Origin: JBKBKC01 sp046294265
GTDB taxonomy: Bacteria; Pseudomonadota; Alphaproteobacteria; Rhodobacterales; Rhodobacteraceae
Reading direction: 5' to 3'
Assembly (NCBI GenBank): GCA_046294265.1
Contig: JBKBKC010000002.1
Span: 62,001-126,000, forward strand
DNA length: 64,000 nt
Below, piece by piece: positions 52,041 through 60,902 of the stretch; positions within the stretch are counted from its first letter, which is position 1, and the number at the start of each line of letters is the position of its first letter. The position numbers and the translations under genes are program-made. The notes below the pieces were generated by a model. It made no database searches and had not been told where the DNA came from. It saw only the letters and a list, made by a program, of their open reading frames with translations.

Positions 52041-52856
52041 ATGATCCGCACCGCCCTTGCCATGCTCGCCCTCCTTGGGTCGCTGTCCCCCGCGGCGGCC
52101 CAGGATCGCATCCCCTCTCATTGCATCGCGCTGGCGCAAGGCACCGAAACCGTCGTCCCCGCGACCTTCGGAGCACCCCTCGCCGCCGACACCGTGCGCT
52201 TGCGCTTTCTCGATCACGCCAGCTTCCTGATCGAGACGGCGGGCGGCCTGACCGCCGTCACCGATTACACCGGCCACACCGGCCGCCGCCCCCTGATCCC
52301 CGATGTGGTGACAATGAACAACGCCCACCACACCCACTGGACCCCCTATCCCGACCCTTCCATCCCCCATGTGCTGCACGGCTGGGGAGATGCCGAGGGG
52401 CCAGCCGGGCACAGCCTCGATCTGGGCGAGATGCTGGTGCGCAATGTGCCGACCGATGTGCGCGGCGGCTTTGACGGCGCCAGCCGCCCCAATGGCAATT
52501 CGATCTTCATCTTCGAGGTGGCGGGCCTCTGCATCGGCCACCTTGGCCATCTCCACCATATCCCGGACGACGCGCAGTTCGCCGCGGTGGGACGGCTCGA
52601 CGTGGTCATGGTGCCGGTCGATGGCGGCTACACGCTCGACCTGCCCTCGATGGTGCAGGTCGTCCAGCGGTTCCGCTCCTCGGTGGTGGTGCCGATGCAC
52701 TGGTTCTCGGGCGCCTCGCTCGACCGCTTTCTTGCGCGGATGGAGGGCGAGTTCGACGTGGTGCGCCTCGACCAGCCCGACATCGAACTGGGCCTTGGCA
52801 AACTGCCCGCGCGCCCCACGATCTTGGTGCTGGATCCGGCCTGGCTGAACGACTGA
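52041..52856 (+). CDS. exported MBL-fold (UlaG-like) hydrolase
   Basis: The product is 271 residues with a signal peptide (MIRTALAMLALLGSLSPAAAQ). The core resembles metallo-beta-lactamase fold UlaG-type proteins: RLRFLDHASFLIETAGGLTA, VVTMNNAHHTHW in place of the HxHxDH loop, GLCIGHLGHLHHI, and VVVPMHWFSG. The first metal loop is not canonical (AHHTHW), so the metal set or activity may differ. Substrate unknown. The start fits the signal peptide and is preceded by GAGAGG. Confidence 0.8.
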   Translation: MIRTALAMLALLGSLSPAAAQDRIPSHCIALAQGTETVVPATFGAPLAADTVRLRFLDHASFLIETAGGLTAVTDYTGHTGRRPLIPDVVTMNNAHHTHWTPYPDPSIPHVLHGWGDAEGPAGHSLDLGEMLVRNVPTDVRGGFDGASRPNGNSIFIFEVAGLCIGHLGHLHHIPDDAQFAAVGRLDVVMVPVDGGYTLDLPSMVQVVQRFRSSVVVPMHWFSGASLDRFLARMEGEFDVVRLDQPDIELGLGKLPARPTILVLDPAWLND

Positions 52857-52871
52857 CCCTTCCCTCGCTTG

Positions 52872-52902
52872 CCCTTTCATCTTGGTCCAAATATCCCGGG
52901 GG
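52872..52902 (-). repeat. dispersed GGATATTT intergenic element, copy 7
   Basis: On the minus strand: CCCCGGGATATTTGGAC, then CAAGATGAAAGGGC, the best-preserved copy. A GCGGGGG-CTGG-CCCCCGC hairpin (about 52904-52921) abuts it. It lies between two same-strand genes. Confidence 0.7.
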
Positions 52903-52947
52903 CGCGGGGGCTGGCCCCCGCTTCCAACCCCCCCGGCAGGAGCCGCC

Positions 52948-54360
52948 ATGCCCGACCCCGCCACCCCCGGCTTTCTCGACGGCCTTGCCGCCCGGCTCGC
53001 GCCCGGCGGCCTGCGCGCCGCCGAACCGCGCCACCTGACCGAACCGCGTGGCCGCTGGCAGGGGCAGGCGGCGGCGGTGGCGTTGCCGCGTGATGTCAAC
53101 GAAGTGTCGCAGATACTTGGCGCGGCCCATGCTGCAGGTGTGGGGGTGGTCACCTGGGGTGGCGGCACGGGGCTGGTCGGCGGGCAGGTGGCCCCGTCCG
53201 GCCCGGCCCCCCTGATCCTGTCGCTGGAGCGGATGACGGCCATCCGGGCCGTGCTGCCGGATGAAAATGTGATGCTGGCCGAGGCGGGCGTCACGCTGGC
53301 GGCCGTGCAGGCGGCGGCCGAGGGGGTGGGCCGGCTCTATCCGCTGTCGCTGGCCTCGCAAGGCTCGGCCACGGTGGGGGGGACGCTGGCCACAAATGCG
53401 GGCGGGGTGAATGTGATCCGCTACGGCAATGCACGCGACCTCTGCCTGGGGCTGGAGGCGGTGATGGCCGATGGCACGGTCTGGCACGGGCTGCGGCGGC
53501 TGCGGAAGGACAACACCGGCTATGACCTGCGCAACCTCCTCATCGGGTCGGAGGGCACGCTGGCGGTGATCACCGCGGCCAGCCTGCGCCTGTTTCCCCG
53601 CCCCGCAGCCCTTGGCACCGCGCTGCTGGCGGTGCCCTCGCCCGCCGCGGCACTGGACCTGCTGCATCTGGCCGAGGCGCGGCTGCCGGGGCTGATCTCG
53701 GCCTTTGAGCTGATCGGGCGGGCGGGGTTCGACTTCCTGGCCGAGGTGATGCCGGAGCTGCGCGCGCCGCTGGTGCCGGTGCCGGACTGGTCGGTGCTGA
53801 TCGAGCTGGGCCTGCCCGAGGGGATGGACGCGGAGGCCGCGATGACCGGCCTTTATGCCGCCGCCGAGGCGCGCGGTCTGGCCCTGGACGCGGTGCTGGC
53901 CGCCACGGGTGCGCAGCGCGCCGCACTGTGGCGCCTGCGCGAGGCGATCCCCGAGGCGAACCGTCGGATAGGGGCCGTGTCGAGCCATGACATAAGCCTG
54001 CCGCTGTCCGAGGTGGCGGGGTTCATCGATGCCGCAGGCCCCGCCCTGCAGGCCATTTCCCCGTTCCGCATCAACTGCTTCGGCCATCTGGGCGACGGTA
54101 ACCTGCATTACAACGTCTTTCCGCCGCCCGGCGGGCGGCGGGCAGAGCATGAACACCAGCGGGGCGCGGTCAAGCGGCTGTTGCATGACATGGTGCAGGC
54201 GCGCGGCGGCTCGGTCAGTGCCGAGCACGGCATCGGTCGGCTGAAGGTGGAGGACCTCGCGCGCTATGGCGACCCGGTGAAGCTGGCGGCGATGCGGGCG
54301 ATCAAGGCGGCGCTGGATCCTGCGGGGATCCTCAATCCCGGCGTGATCTTTCGCGGCTAG
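52948..54360 (+). CDS. FAD-binding 2-hydroxyacid dehydrogenase (GlcD/D2HGDH-like)
   Basis: This is a 470-residue VAO-family flavoenzyme. The FAD-binding domain has VTWGGGTGLVGGQVAPSG and GGTLATNAGGVNVIRYGNAR, and RKDNTGYDLRNLLIGSEGTL. The C-terminal catalytic domain has FRINCFGHLGDGNLHYNVF (metal/substrate His) and GGSVSAEHGIGRLK. D-2-hydroxyglutarate or D-lactate is the likely substrate class. AGGAG lies 7 bases before the ATG at 52948. It is monocistronic, with a hairpin after the stop. Confidence 0.92.
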   Translation: MPDPATPGFLDGLAARLAPGGLRAAEPRHLTEPRGRWQGQAAAVALPRDVNEVSQILGAAHAAGVGVVTWGGGTGLVGGQVAPSGPAPLILSLERMTAIRAVLPDENVMLAEAGVTLAAVQAAAEGVGRLYPLSLASQGSATVGGTLATNAGGVNVIRYGNARDLCLGLEAVMADGTVWHGLRRLRKDNTGYDLRNLLIGSEGTLAVITAASLRLFPRPAALGTALLAVPSPAAALDLLHLAEARLPGLISAFELIGRAGFDFLAEVMPELRAPLVPVPDWSVLIELGLPEGMDAEAAMTGLYAAAEARGLALDAVLAATGAQRAALWRLREAIPEANRRIGAVSSHDISLPLSEVAGFIDAAGPALQAISPFRINCFGHLGDGNLHYNVFPPPGGRRAEHEHQRGAVKRLLHDMVQARGGSVSAEHGIGRLKVEDLARYGDPVKLAAMRAIKAALDPAGILNPGVIFRG

Positions 54361-54367
54361 GGAGGGA

Positions 54368-54386
54368 CGGGGGCGGTCTGCCCCCG
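54368..54386. terminator. hairpin after the GlcD-like gene
   Basis: CGGGGGC-GGTCT-GCCCCCG begins 7 bases past the stop in a 77-bp convergent gap. A T-rich run (GATGTTTTTT) follows at 54411-54420. Confidence 0.6.
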
Positions 54387-54401
54387 GGCGCGTGCCGCGC
54401 C

Positions 54402-54436
54402 TCCCCCGAGGATGTTTTTTCCCATCAGGAAAGGGG
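54402..54436 (+). repeat. dispersed GGATATTT-type intergenic element, copy 8
   Basis: CCCCCGAGGATGTTTTTTC, then CCATCAGGAAAGGGGC, with the core altered to GGATGTTT. Same gap as the hairpin at 54368; it abuts the EcsC gene stop. Confidence 0.55.
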
Positions 54437-54437
54437 C

Positions 54438-55199
54438 TTAGAGGCGCCGCACGCGGGGTGGTTCGGTGGCGCGGGCGAAGTCGGCGATGATGCGGTCGGG
54501 GCCGTGGGTTTCGGCCAGCCGCAGGAGGCCGAAGCGGACATGGGCAAGGTCGCGGTAGTAGCGCAGGAAGGCCGCGTTGAGCGCGGCCCCGGTGAGCGCG
54601 CCAAGGACCGGCACCGCCTGCGCGGCCAGTTTGCGCGTGAGGATGGCGGCGAGGCCGGGGGCCACGGTCGCGAGCAGTTTATGGACGGCAGGCCCCGTGA
54701 GGGTGAGGCGCGCGCCGACCAGGGCTGTGTTCACGCCGTCATCCTGCGCCAGCGGCGAGCCCTGGCAGAGGACGCGCAGGCATTCGGCGCGGATGGCGGG
54801 GGAGGCGGTGTCAAAGCCCTGCGCCTCGGCCTCGCGGGCGATCGTGTGCAAGATCACGGTGAGGGTGACCGGGAGTTCGGCAAGCGAGGTTGCAAGACCC
54901 CCGACCCCCCCCGCAGCGCCGGTGACGGCGGCCAGGGCGGGGGCCGCGGAGGGGCCGAGGCGCGGGGCGAGTCGGCCGAGGCGGGAGATCGTCAGGGAGT
55001 GTTCGAGTGCGGCCATCGTGGCCGCCTCGACCCGAGTGCGGAACTGCGGGGGCAGTTTGGCCAGCTGGTCCTCGATCTGGCCGCCAAGCCGGGTCATCAC
55101 GACGATGACCGGGCCGTTGGCGCGGCGGAACCGCGCGGCGAGGCGTGCGATTTCGGGTGCGGGGTCGGCAAAGGGGACGGGCAGGGCGCGGGTATTCAT
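54438..55199 (-). CDS. EcsC family protein
   Basis: The product is 253 residues, helical, with weakly hydrophobic stretches (LAAVTGAAGGVGGLATSLAE, TLTVILHTIAREAEAQGF). RYYRDLAHVRFGLLRLAETHG and the LPVTLTVILHTIAREA block match the EcsC family, whose function is unresolved. The start MNTRALPVPFADPAPEI at 55199 was chosen because upstream sequence lacks coding character. It lies 44 bases after a GNAT gene and may share its transcript. Confidence 0.85.
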   Translation of the reverse strand: MNTRALPVPFADPAPEIARLAARFRRANGPVIVVMTRLGGQIEDQLAKLPPQFRTRVEAATMAALEHSLTISRLGRLAPRLGPSAAPALAAVTGAAGGVGGLATSLAELPVTLTVILHTIAREAEAQGFDTASPAIRAECLRVLCQGSPLAQDDGVNTALVGARLTLTGPAVHKLLATVAPGLAAILTRKLAAQAVPVLGALTGAALNAAFLRYYRDLAHVRFGLLRLAETHGPDRIIADFARATEPPRVRRL

Positions 55200-55243
55200 G
55201 CCTTTGATATGGGGGTGTGCGGCGCGGGTGCAATGCCCCGGTG

Positions 55244-55732
55244 TCAGGCGGTAGCGCGGGTCACCGGCCCGGTCACGCCGTCCCAGGCACCCGGTTTCAG
55301 CGCGAGGCCCAGCACGCGGTCGGGGTTTGTGGGCGGCGGCATCGTCACACCCTCGAGCCGCGCGAAACCGAAGCGGCCGTAATAGGGCGCGTCGCCCACC
55401 AGCATCACCCGTTCCCAGCCCAGTTTGCGTGCCTCGGCAAGGCTTTCGAGGATGAGGAGGCCGCCCAGCCCCTCGGCCTGGCGGGTCGGGTGGACGGCGA
55501 TGGGGCCGAGGAGGAGCGCATCCTGCCCGCCCACCTCGACCGGCCAGTAGCGGATGGCCGCGGCGAGGGTGCCGGTATCGTCGCGCAGCACAAGGCAGAG
55601 GGGCGCCACCGTCGCCACGCCGTCGCGCAGCCGGTAGGACGAGAGTGCTGTGCGGCCGGGCGCGAAGCAGAGGTCGAAGAGTGCCTCGACCTCCCACCAG
55701 TCATCCTCGGTTTCCTCTTCCAGTTGATACAT
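55244..55732 (-). CDS. GNAT family N-acetyltransferase
   Basis: The product is 162 residues. The acetyl-CoA binding region is LLLGPIAVHPTRQAEGLGGLLILESLAEA (motif A, a Q/R-x-x-G-x-G/A variant), followed by VMLVGDAPYYGRFGFARLEG (motif B). This is the YhbS-like arrangement. ATG at 55732 gives MYQLEEETEDDWWEVEALFD. The acceptor substrate is unknown. Confidence 0.9.
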   Translation of the reverse strand: MYQLEEETEDDWWEVEALFDLCFAPGRTALSSYRLRDGVATVAPLCLVLRDDTGTLAAAIRYWPVEVGGQDALLLGPIAVHPTRQAEGLGGLLILESLAEARKLGWERVMLVGDAPYYGRFGFARLEGVTMPPPTNPDRVLGLALKPGAWDGVTGPVTRATA

Positions 55733-56453
55733 GGGCGGGACCTTGGAGGTTGGGTCGGGTGGGTTGTGACGGGGCTTCAGCGCGGCGGGTAGCATGTGGC
55801 GCAGGCGGGGGCAAAGGGGGTGGGAAGGTGATGTGCGAGTGGCCGGGCAGGCTGTGTCTGATGCTGTGCCTGGCGAGCGCCGGGCGCGGGCCGGTCCTGC
55901 CCGTCGTATTGGCTCCGGCGGGGTGCGGGATGCGGGGTATCCGGGTGCTACAGCGAATCGGGGGCTTGCGCGGCCGCGGGATCGCGCGGGCATCCATCGG
56001 GCGAGGTCAGGCAGGCGAGCGGGTGTTGGCGTCGCGATCGGTCGTGGGGTCCGGTGGGCTGCAGGCCCTCGGTTCCGGTTTACACGCCGGTTTCGACCAC
56101 CCGGCCGGCACCCGCAAGATCGGGGGCGTCAGCGCATCACGGAGGTCAGGAGATGCGTTCAGGCCCCCGACCGGGCCCGGGACGCCCCTCATGACCGGGA
56201 GGACATTCGCGATGTCGGGTGCGCCCGCGCGGTCTGCCGGATTGCACGGGCGATGCGGGGCCTTGCCCCAGGGGCACGGCCCGGACACCGCGCAAAGCCC
56301 GTGGCTGATGCGGACCGCCCGGTCCGTGCCGTGGCAGGATGCTGACCGTGCAACGGTTGGACGTGCACCTCCGTCCTGCGGCTGGCCCGTCGGTGACCGG
56401 GTCGGCGGGGTTCCGCCGGAACGCAAACACCGTCGATGCGTTTTCACGGCAGC
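55733..56453. other. 720-bp region without a supported gene
   Basis: Open frames exist on both strands but carry no recognisable motifs. One, starting at 55830 after GGGAAGG, encodes a Gly/Arg/Cys-rich string with no domain. The region is less regular in composition than neighbouring coding DNA and may be a degraded gene or insertion. Confidence 0.5.
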
Positions 56454-56987
56454 ATGATCAATGGAGAGGCGACTTTGGACAAGGATGATATCGATGCGTT
56501 CTGGGACCGGCTTTCAGCCGTCAATGCGGGCATTCTGGGCACGCAGAACGGCGCGGCCCGCATGGTTCCGATGTCACACCAGTTGCGCGACGGTGACACG
56601 ACGATCTGGTTCATCACCGCGCGCGATACCGATCTGGCAGAGGCCGCCGAACAGAGGCGCGTGATGGCGACCTATGTCGTCGCCGATGGCGGCAAGGGCC
56701 TTTATGCGGTGATCGAGGGGGAACTGGTCCGCAACGCGGAGGCGGCGCTGCGCGACGCGCTGTGGTCGATCGTTGCGGACAGTTGGTTTGCCGGCGGCAA
56801 GGACGATCCGAATGTCTGCATCCTGGGGCTGGTTCCCGGTTCTGCGGAAATCTGGCTGACGCCGACGTCGGGCGTCAGCTTTGCATTCAACGTCCTGCGC
56901 GCCCAGGTGACCGGCCAACAGCCCGACATGGGGCGGCACGGCAAGCTGTCCGGGGCAGAGTTGACACGAGGCAACGCCGCCGCCTGA
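56454..56987 (+). CDS. pyridoxamine 5'-phosphate oxidase-like (general stress protein 26 type)
   Basis: The product is about 177 residues with a split-barrel flavin-binding fold. AFWDRLSAVNAGILG, ARMVPMSH, TIWFITARDTDLAEAA, ATYVVADGGKGLYAVIEGEL, DSWFAGGKDDPNVCILGLVP and AEIWLTPTSGVSFAFNV match the GSP26/PNPOx-like group. These bind FMN or F420; the physiological role is unclear. The ATG at 56454 has no Shine-Dalgarno; a TTG at 56475 has GGAGAGG five bases upstream and may be the true start. It is isolated from other genes. Confidence 0.87.
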   Translation: MINGEATLDKDDIDAFWDRLSAVNAGILGTQNGAARMVPMSHQLRDGDTTIWFITARDTDLAEAAEQRRVMATYVVADGGKGLYAVIEGELVRNAEAALRDALWSIVADSWFAGGKDDPNVCILGLVPGSAEIWLTPTSGVSFAFNVLRAQVTGQQPDMGRHGKLSGAELTRGNAAA

Positions 56988-57279
56988 CATCCGCCCGCCC
57001 GCACCCGAAGGTTTTGCCTTTTCGGGGGGCGCGCGGCGGTGCGCCCGCCCGCTTGTCGGGCCTGATTGCCCTGATCTTCGTCGCCGGCCCGGGGAACACC
57101 GCCGGCGCAGACCTTGGCTATCGCGGCCCTCTGTGCCGATGCGTGGCTTTCAGTGGAACGGGGCGGGGTGCAGACCTATCGAAGGCGGGTCGGCGGCAGC
57201 CGCGATCGCGGGGCGTGGATGGAACGAAACCACCTCTTCAAGGTTGAAGGACAAGGACCCAGCCCTGAAAGGACTGCCC

Positions 57280-57459
57280 ATGCTCGGCTCAAGTATTCTC
57301 GCCATCTTCGTTTTCGGTGCGATGTTCGTGGCCTGCACGATTGGCCTGTCGACGTTCAACACGCAGTCTAAACGCCTGAACGCGACCGCATCCCGCCCTG
57401 GTCGGCCCGCAGCCGGTCGTGAGGCGGCGCCTCAGTATTTCGCAAGCCCTCGCCGCTGA
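57280..57459 (+). CDS. tiny single-pass membrane protein (59 aa)
   Basis: Residues 4-26 (SSILAIFVFGAMFVACTIGL at the core) form one membrane segment; the remaining ~30 residues are basic and polar. GAAAGGA lies 7 bases before the ATG. No family is recognised. The upstream gap (56988-57279) holds no supported gene. A second tiny membrane protein gene follows 208 bases downstream on the same strand. Confidence 0.5.
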   Translation: MLGSSILAIFVFGAMFVACTIGLSTFNTQSKRLNATASRPGRPAAGREAAPQYFASPRR

Positions 57460-57667
57460 GCGGCGGGGTCTGCGACCGGCCTGTGGGGCGCGACCGACGC
57501 GCATCAGCGCGGCCTGGCACGCAGCGCCGGGCTTGGATGATGCGGGAACACGAACCGGGTCGAAACCGGCCCTCGGCGGCTCGGGCCATGTGTCCTGTCG
57601 GCCAAAAAGAACCCCGCGCACGCCGTATCAGAGGCAGGTGCGTGTCGATGTCCAGGAGTTTGACGCG

Positions 57668-57859
57668 ATGATATCCTTCACGGTTGCGATCTTTGCCTAT
57701 GCCATTGTCGCCGGGTTTGCGATTCTGATGACGCTGCAGGAGCAGCGCCAGACCGGAGGACGGCCGATGGCACAGATGGCAGGCGGCTTTCTGGCCTGCA
57801 TGGTCTGGCCGTTGACGGCGGTGGTGGTGCTGGTCACCGTCCACCGCCGCCCGGGCTGA
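57668..57859 (+). CDS. tiny two-helix membrane protein (63 aa)
   Basis: Segments at about 3-23 (SFTVAIFAYAIVAGFAILMT) and 38-58 (AGGFLACMVWPLTAVVVLVT) should both span the membrane, joined by a polar QEQRQTGGRPMAQ loop. CCAGGAG lies 9 bases before the ATG. No family is recognised. It ends 24 bases from the convergent secretion cargo gene. Confidence 0.6.
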   Translation: MISFTVAIFAYAIVAGFAILMTLQEQRQTGGRPMAQMAGGFLACMVWPLTAVVVLVTVHRRPG

Positions 57860-57883
57860 CAACCGGATCAGCCGGCGTCCGTT

Positions 57884-60685
57884 TCAAACCAAGGGTGGGT
57901 CTGCCTCCAGGCTGAAGAGCATCGAAAAAATGTCCTGCGGCTGGTCGTCGTGATCGGAGTGGAGTCCGCCCCGGGTGTGGAGGCCGGGACCAGGGGCGGC
58001 CTCATCTTCCAGCAAGGCCAGATCGCCGTCCGGCATGGCGAGCAGCTGCTGCGGGTCGAAGGCCATGCGCATCGGACCCATGGCATCGGGTGGCTGCGCC
58101 GGATCGTGGATCTGGATCGAGAAGGCCCCGAGGTCGCCGTTGAAATTGGGCTTGCCCCAGGGGTTTCCGAAGGTCAGGTCATGGCGACCCGCATCGGCGA
58201 AACCACCGTCAAAGGCCGAACCTGCCGCCAGCCTTCCATCCACCCAGAGGTCCAGCCGCCCGTCTGACAGGCACAGCTTGATGTCGTGCAGCGATGTGTC
58301 ATTCACCGCAATGCCCTTTGTGGCAAGCTTCACGGTCTGCCCGGCTGCAGATGAAGCGTGCACCATCACATTGCCATCCGCGGTCACGGTGACCACGAAG
58401 GCGTTGTGCAGACGCGCGACCTCGCCCGTCGCCCCGGCGACATCTGCCGCAAGGCTAAGCGCGAGGGTCACCTGCGTCGCCCCGAACAGCGGCGCGAGAT
58501 GCGCGCGCGCGACCGAGGCCGACACGCCGGGGGCGCCAAGCTGCAGGCCGTCATCCGTATGGCTGCCGGACGGGTGGAGAAGGTTCCGCTCGCCGTCCGC
58601 GAACACCTCGAAACCGCCCGAGGCGTCCAGACGCAGCAGATCGGAGCCCCGCGAGGGTGCCGCGACCGGTGGTTCTGCGGGAACGGCATCCCCCAGAAGG
58701 GTGATCGAGAAGGCGCTGAGATCGCCTCTGAAATTGGGTTTCGCCCACGGATTGCCGAAGACGAGACCATGCGTTCCGACATCCGCGAAGGTGCCGACGA
58801 ACGCGGTGCCTGCCGCGCTGGTGCCATCCACCCACAGCGTCAACTGCCCGCCCGATAGGCGCAATTCGATATCATGGGGTTTCAGGTCATCGATGACAAA
58901 GCCGGTCGTTGCGATCTTGACCTGTTGCCCAGTGCTTGACCACGCGGACACTTCGACTTCGCCAGCCTGGTTCACGCCGATGATGAAACTTCCATGCAGC
59001 CGCGCAACCTCGCCAGTCGCGCCCGCAGCCCCGGCCGTAAGCGTCATGGCGAAGGTCACGTCCGTCGCGCCGAGCAGCGGAGCCACGTGCGCGCGCCCGA
59101 CCGTGGCGGCGACGCCCGACGCCCCGAGGTGCAGCCCGTCCGAACCATGGGCGGGCGCGGGCGCCAGCATATGCTCCGTGCCGCCTGCGAAAACGGCAAA
59201 ACCGCCTCCGCTCTCCATCCGCAGGAATGTAGCATTTGCGACCGACAGGGGCAGCGTGGTGACAGAGAGGCTGCCATCGGCGCGACGCAGGCTCAGGGTC
59301 ACGTCATATTGCCCGCCCGTGGCGTAGGCATGTGTCGCGGTGGGGCCCGTGGCGGTCGTGCCGTCGCCGAAGTCCCACAGATAGGTCGTGCCCGCAGGCT
59401 GCGGCCCCATGATGCTGGCGTCAAAGGTCTTGAGGTGATTGCTGAACTGCGGTCCGGTGATATGGAAAAGGGGCCCCGCATCCCCGGCAGGGGTCAGCAT
59501 GGAGGTGGCACCGGCCCCAAGCGAGTGGATCATTCCGCCGGGAAGGACCACGAAATCATGCGCGCCCGTGCTGACGTTGCGGGTCGAGGACACGAAGACG
59601 TCGCCGTAGTGCCCGGGGGCAAGCGGATTGCCGTTCTGCACATAGGCGTTGCCGTGAAGGGTCCAGTCTGGCTGGCTGGCATGTCCGGTAATCGCCGATG
59701 TCACGTTCGCCGTGACCGCCACGTCCATCGATCCCGCGCTGACATTGATTTTGGGGATGTGCACCTCTGGGACCGCCCCGACAGTGTTTCCCGCGTCTGC
59801 CTGCAGCACAGAATTGTGGCTGATCACCAGCCCCCGTGTCTCGCCAACGGTGATGCCATGGCTGTGGCCGTTGACGATGACGTTTTCGGTGATTGTGACG
59901 TTTCGATAGAACATCTCCGGCCCGGCGAGACCGCGATCCACCAGGTCGTTGCGCATGAAGATGGACTGTGTGGCGCCGCCCGTGCCGATATCCAGCGTGT
60001 TGTTGCGGATCATGATATCCGCCGATGGCCGCGTGGTGCCGTTGGTCCAGAACTGGATCATGTCGCAATGATCGGTGGCGCCCGGCGACAGCGCGAAGTC
60101 GTGGATGTGGTTGTCCGCGATCAGGACCCCCTGCACGCCGGAAAAGTTCATCCCGTCGATGCGCAGCGCGTGAAGGTCGTTGCCCGCCACCACAAGGTTG
60201 TCCGAACTGGCAAAGACAAAGCCGCGCGAAAAGGCGAAGGCCGTGTTGTTCTCGATCGTGATGTTGTGCGAATCGCGGACGCCGAGGGCGATGCCCGTGG
60301 CATAGCCGTTCGAGTTGGCATCGAGGCCCCGCGCCAGATCCCCGTCAAATGTCGAGTTTCGGATGGTGATGTTGTCGGATTCCGTCATCTGGAAAGGTCT
60401 TGTCCAGATTGGCGCGCCATCACTGGCGCGATAGTCGAACGTCACGCCATCGAAGGTCAGGTTCGACACCCCGCGCATGCTCAGCCCGGTGAATACCGCC
60501 GGATTGGCGGCATCGGCCGAGGCGATCGTCACCTCTGACGCATAGGTGATGTTGATCCGCGTGCGAGCCGCCAGCTGCAGATCGCCGTAGTCGCCCGGGG
60601 CAAGCAGGATCGTCTCGCCTCCCCGTGCCTGCGCGAGGGCCGAAAGCAGGTCGGCCTGCGTTGCAACCATTAGTGTCGAGGTCAT
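57884..60685 (-). CDS. probable type I secretion cargo: beta-helix, PKD and two duplicated sandwich domains
   Basis: The product is 933 residues with no N-terminal signal peptide. Residues about 15-300 form a right-handed parallel beta-helix with repeated N-I-T-I-x-N-N rungs (DNITIRNSTF, HNITIENNTA, IMIRNNTLDI). A PKD domain lies at 415-482 (YLWDFGDGTTATGPTATHAY). Then come two homologous repeats of about 175 residues (488-663 and 683-860), each ending FGNPW-KPNF-GDL-AFSI. They look like concanavalin/LamG-type sandwiches. The last ~70 residues are acidic (SDHDDQPQDIFSMLFSLEAD) and may be the secretion signal. No RTX nonapeptides are present. It lies directly downstream of HlyD and ABC exporter genes. 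A polysaccharide-binding or degrading surface role is inferred. Confidence 0.85.
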   Translation of the reverse strand: MTSTLMVATQADLLSALAQARGGETILLAPGDYGDLQLAARTRINITYASEVTIASADAANPAVFTGLSMRGVSNLTFDGVTFDYRASDGAPIWTRPFQMTESDNITIRNSTFDGDLARGLDANSNGYATGIALGVRDSHNITIENNTAFAFSRGFVFASSDNLVVAGNDLHALRIDGMNFSGVQGVLIADNHIHDFALSPGATDHCDMIQFWTNGTTRPSADIMIRNNTLDIGTGGATQSIFMRNDLVDRGLAGPEMFYRNVTITENVIVNGHSHGITVGETRGLVISHNSVLQADAGNTVGAVPEVHIPKINVSAGSMDVAVTANVTSAITGHASQPDWTLHGNAYVQNGNPLAPGHYGDVFVSSTRNVSTGAHDFVVLPGGMIHSLGAGATSMLTPAGDAGPLFHITGPQFSNHLKTFDASIMGPQPAGTTYLWDFGDGTTATGPTATHAYATGGQYDVTLSLRRADGSLSVTTLPLSVANATFLRMESGGGFAVFAGGTEHMLAPAPAHGSDGLHLGASGVAATVGRAHVAPLLGATDVTFAMTLTAGAAGATGEVARLHGSFIIGVNQAGEVEVSAWSSTGQQVKIATTGFVIDDLKPHDIELRLSGGQLTLWVDGTSAAGTAFVGTFADVGTHGLVFGNPWAKPNFRGDLSAFSITLLGDAVPAEPPVAAPSRGSDLLRLDASGGFEVFADGERNLLHPSGSHTDDGLQLGAPGVSASVARAHLAPLFGATQVTLALSLAADVAGATGEVARLHNAFVVTVTADGNVMVHASSAAGQTVKLATKGIAVNDTSLHDIKLCLSDGRLDLWVDGRLAAGSAFDGGFADAGRHDLTFGNPWGKPNFNGDLGAFSIQIHDPAQPPDAMGPMRMAFDPQQLLAMPDGDLALLEDEAAPGPGLHTRGGLHSDHDDQPQDIFSMLFSLEADPPLV

Positions 60686-60902
60686 GTTCCGTTTCCTGAC
60701 TGGCGTGTCCCGTCCCTCTTCACCCGTCGCGGTTCAGCGCGCGGGCGGCCATCGCGGCCGAAAACGGGACAGGAAAGGTTGCGTGGAAACCTGCCGCCGG
60801 GGCGTCAGGCACGTGCTGCATTCAGGGCAACTCGGTAAGCAACGAAGGCAGACAGAGCCGTTGTGGTATGGCCGACCCGGACCTTGGGCCGTCCCGTAGG
60901 TA

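Noticed and set aside
55830..56457. A 209-codon plus-strand frame with a GGGAAGG Shine-Dalgarno
   Set aside because: Its Gly/Arg/Cys-rich translation lacks secondary-structure pattern or motifs; kept only as part of the gene-poor region.
57884..60685. RTX toxin or calcium-binding repeats in the secretion cargo
   Set aside because: No GGxGxDxUx nonapeptides were found; the only D/N-rich segments are beta-helix rungs and the acidic tail.
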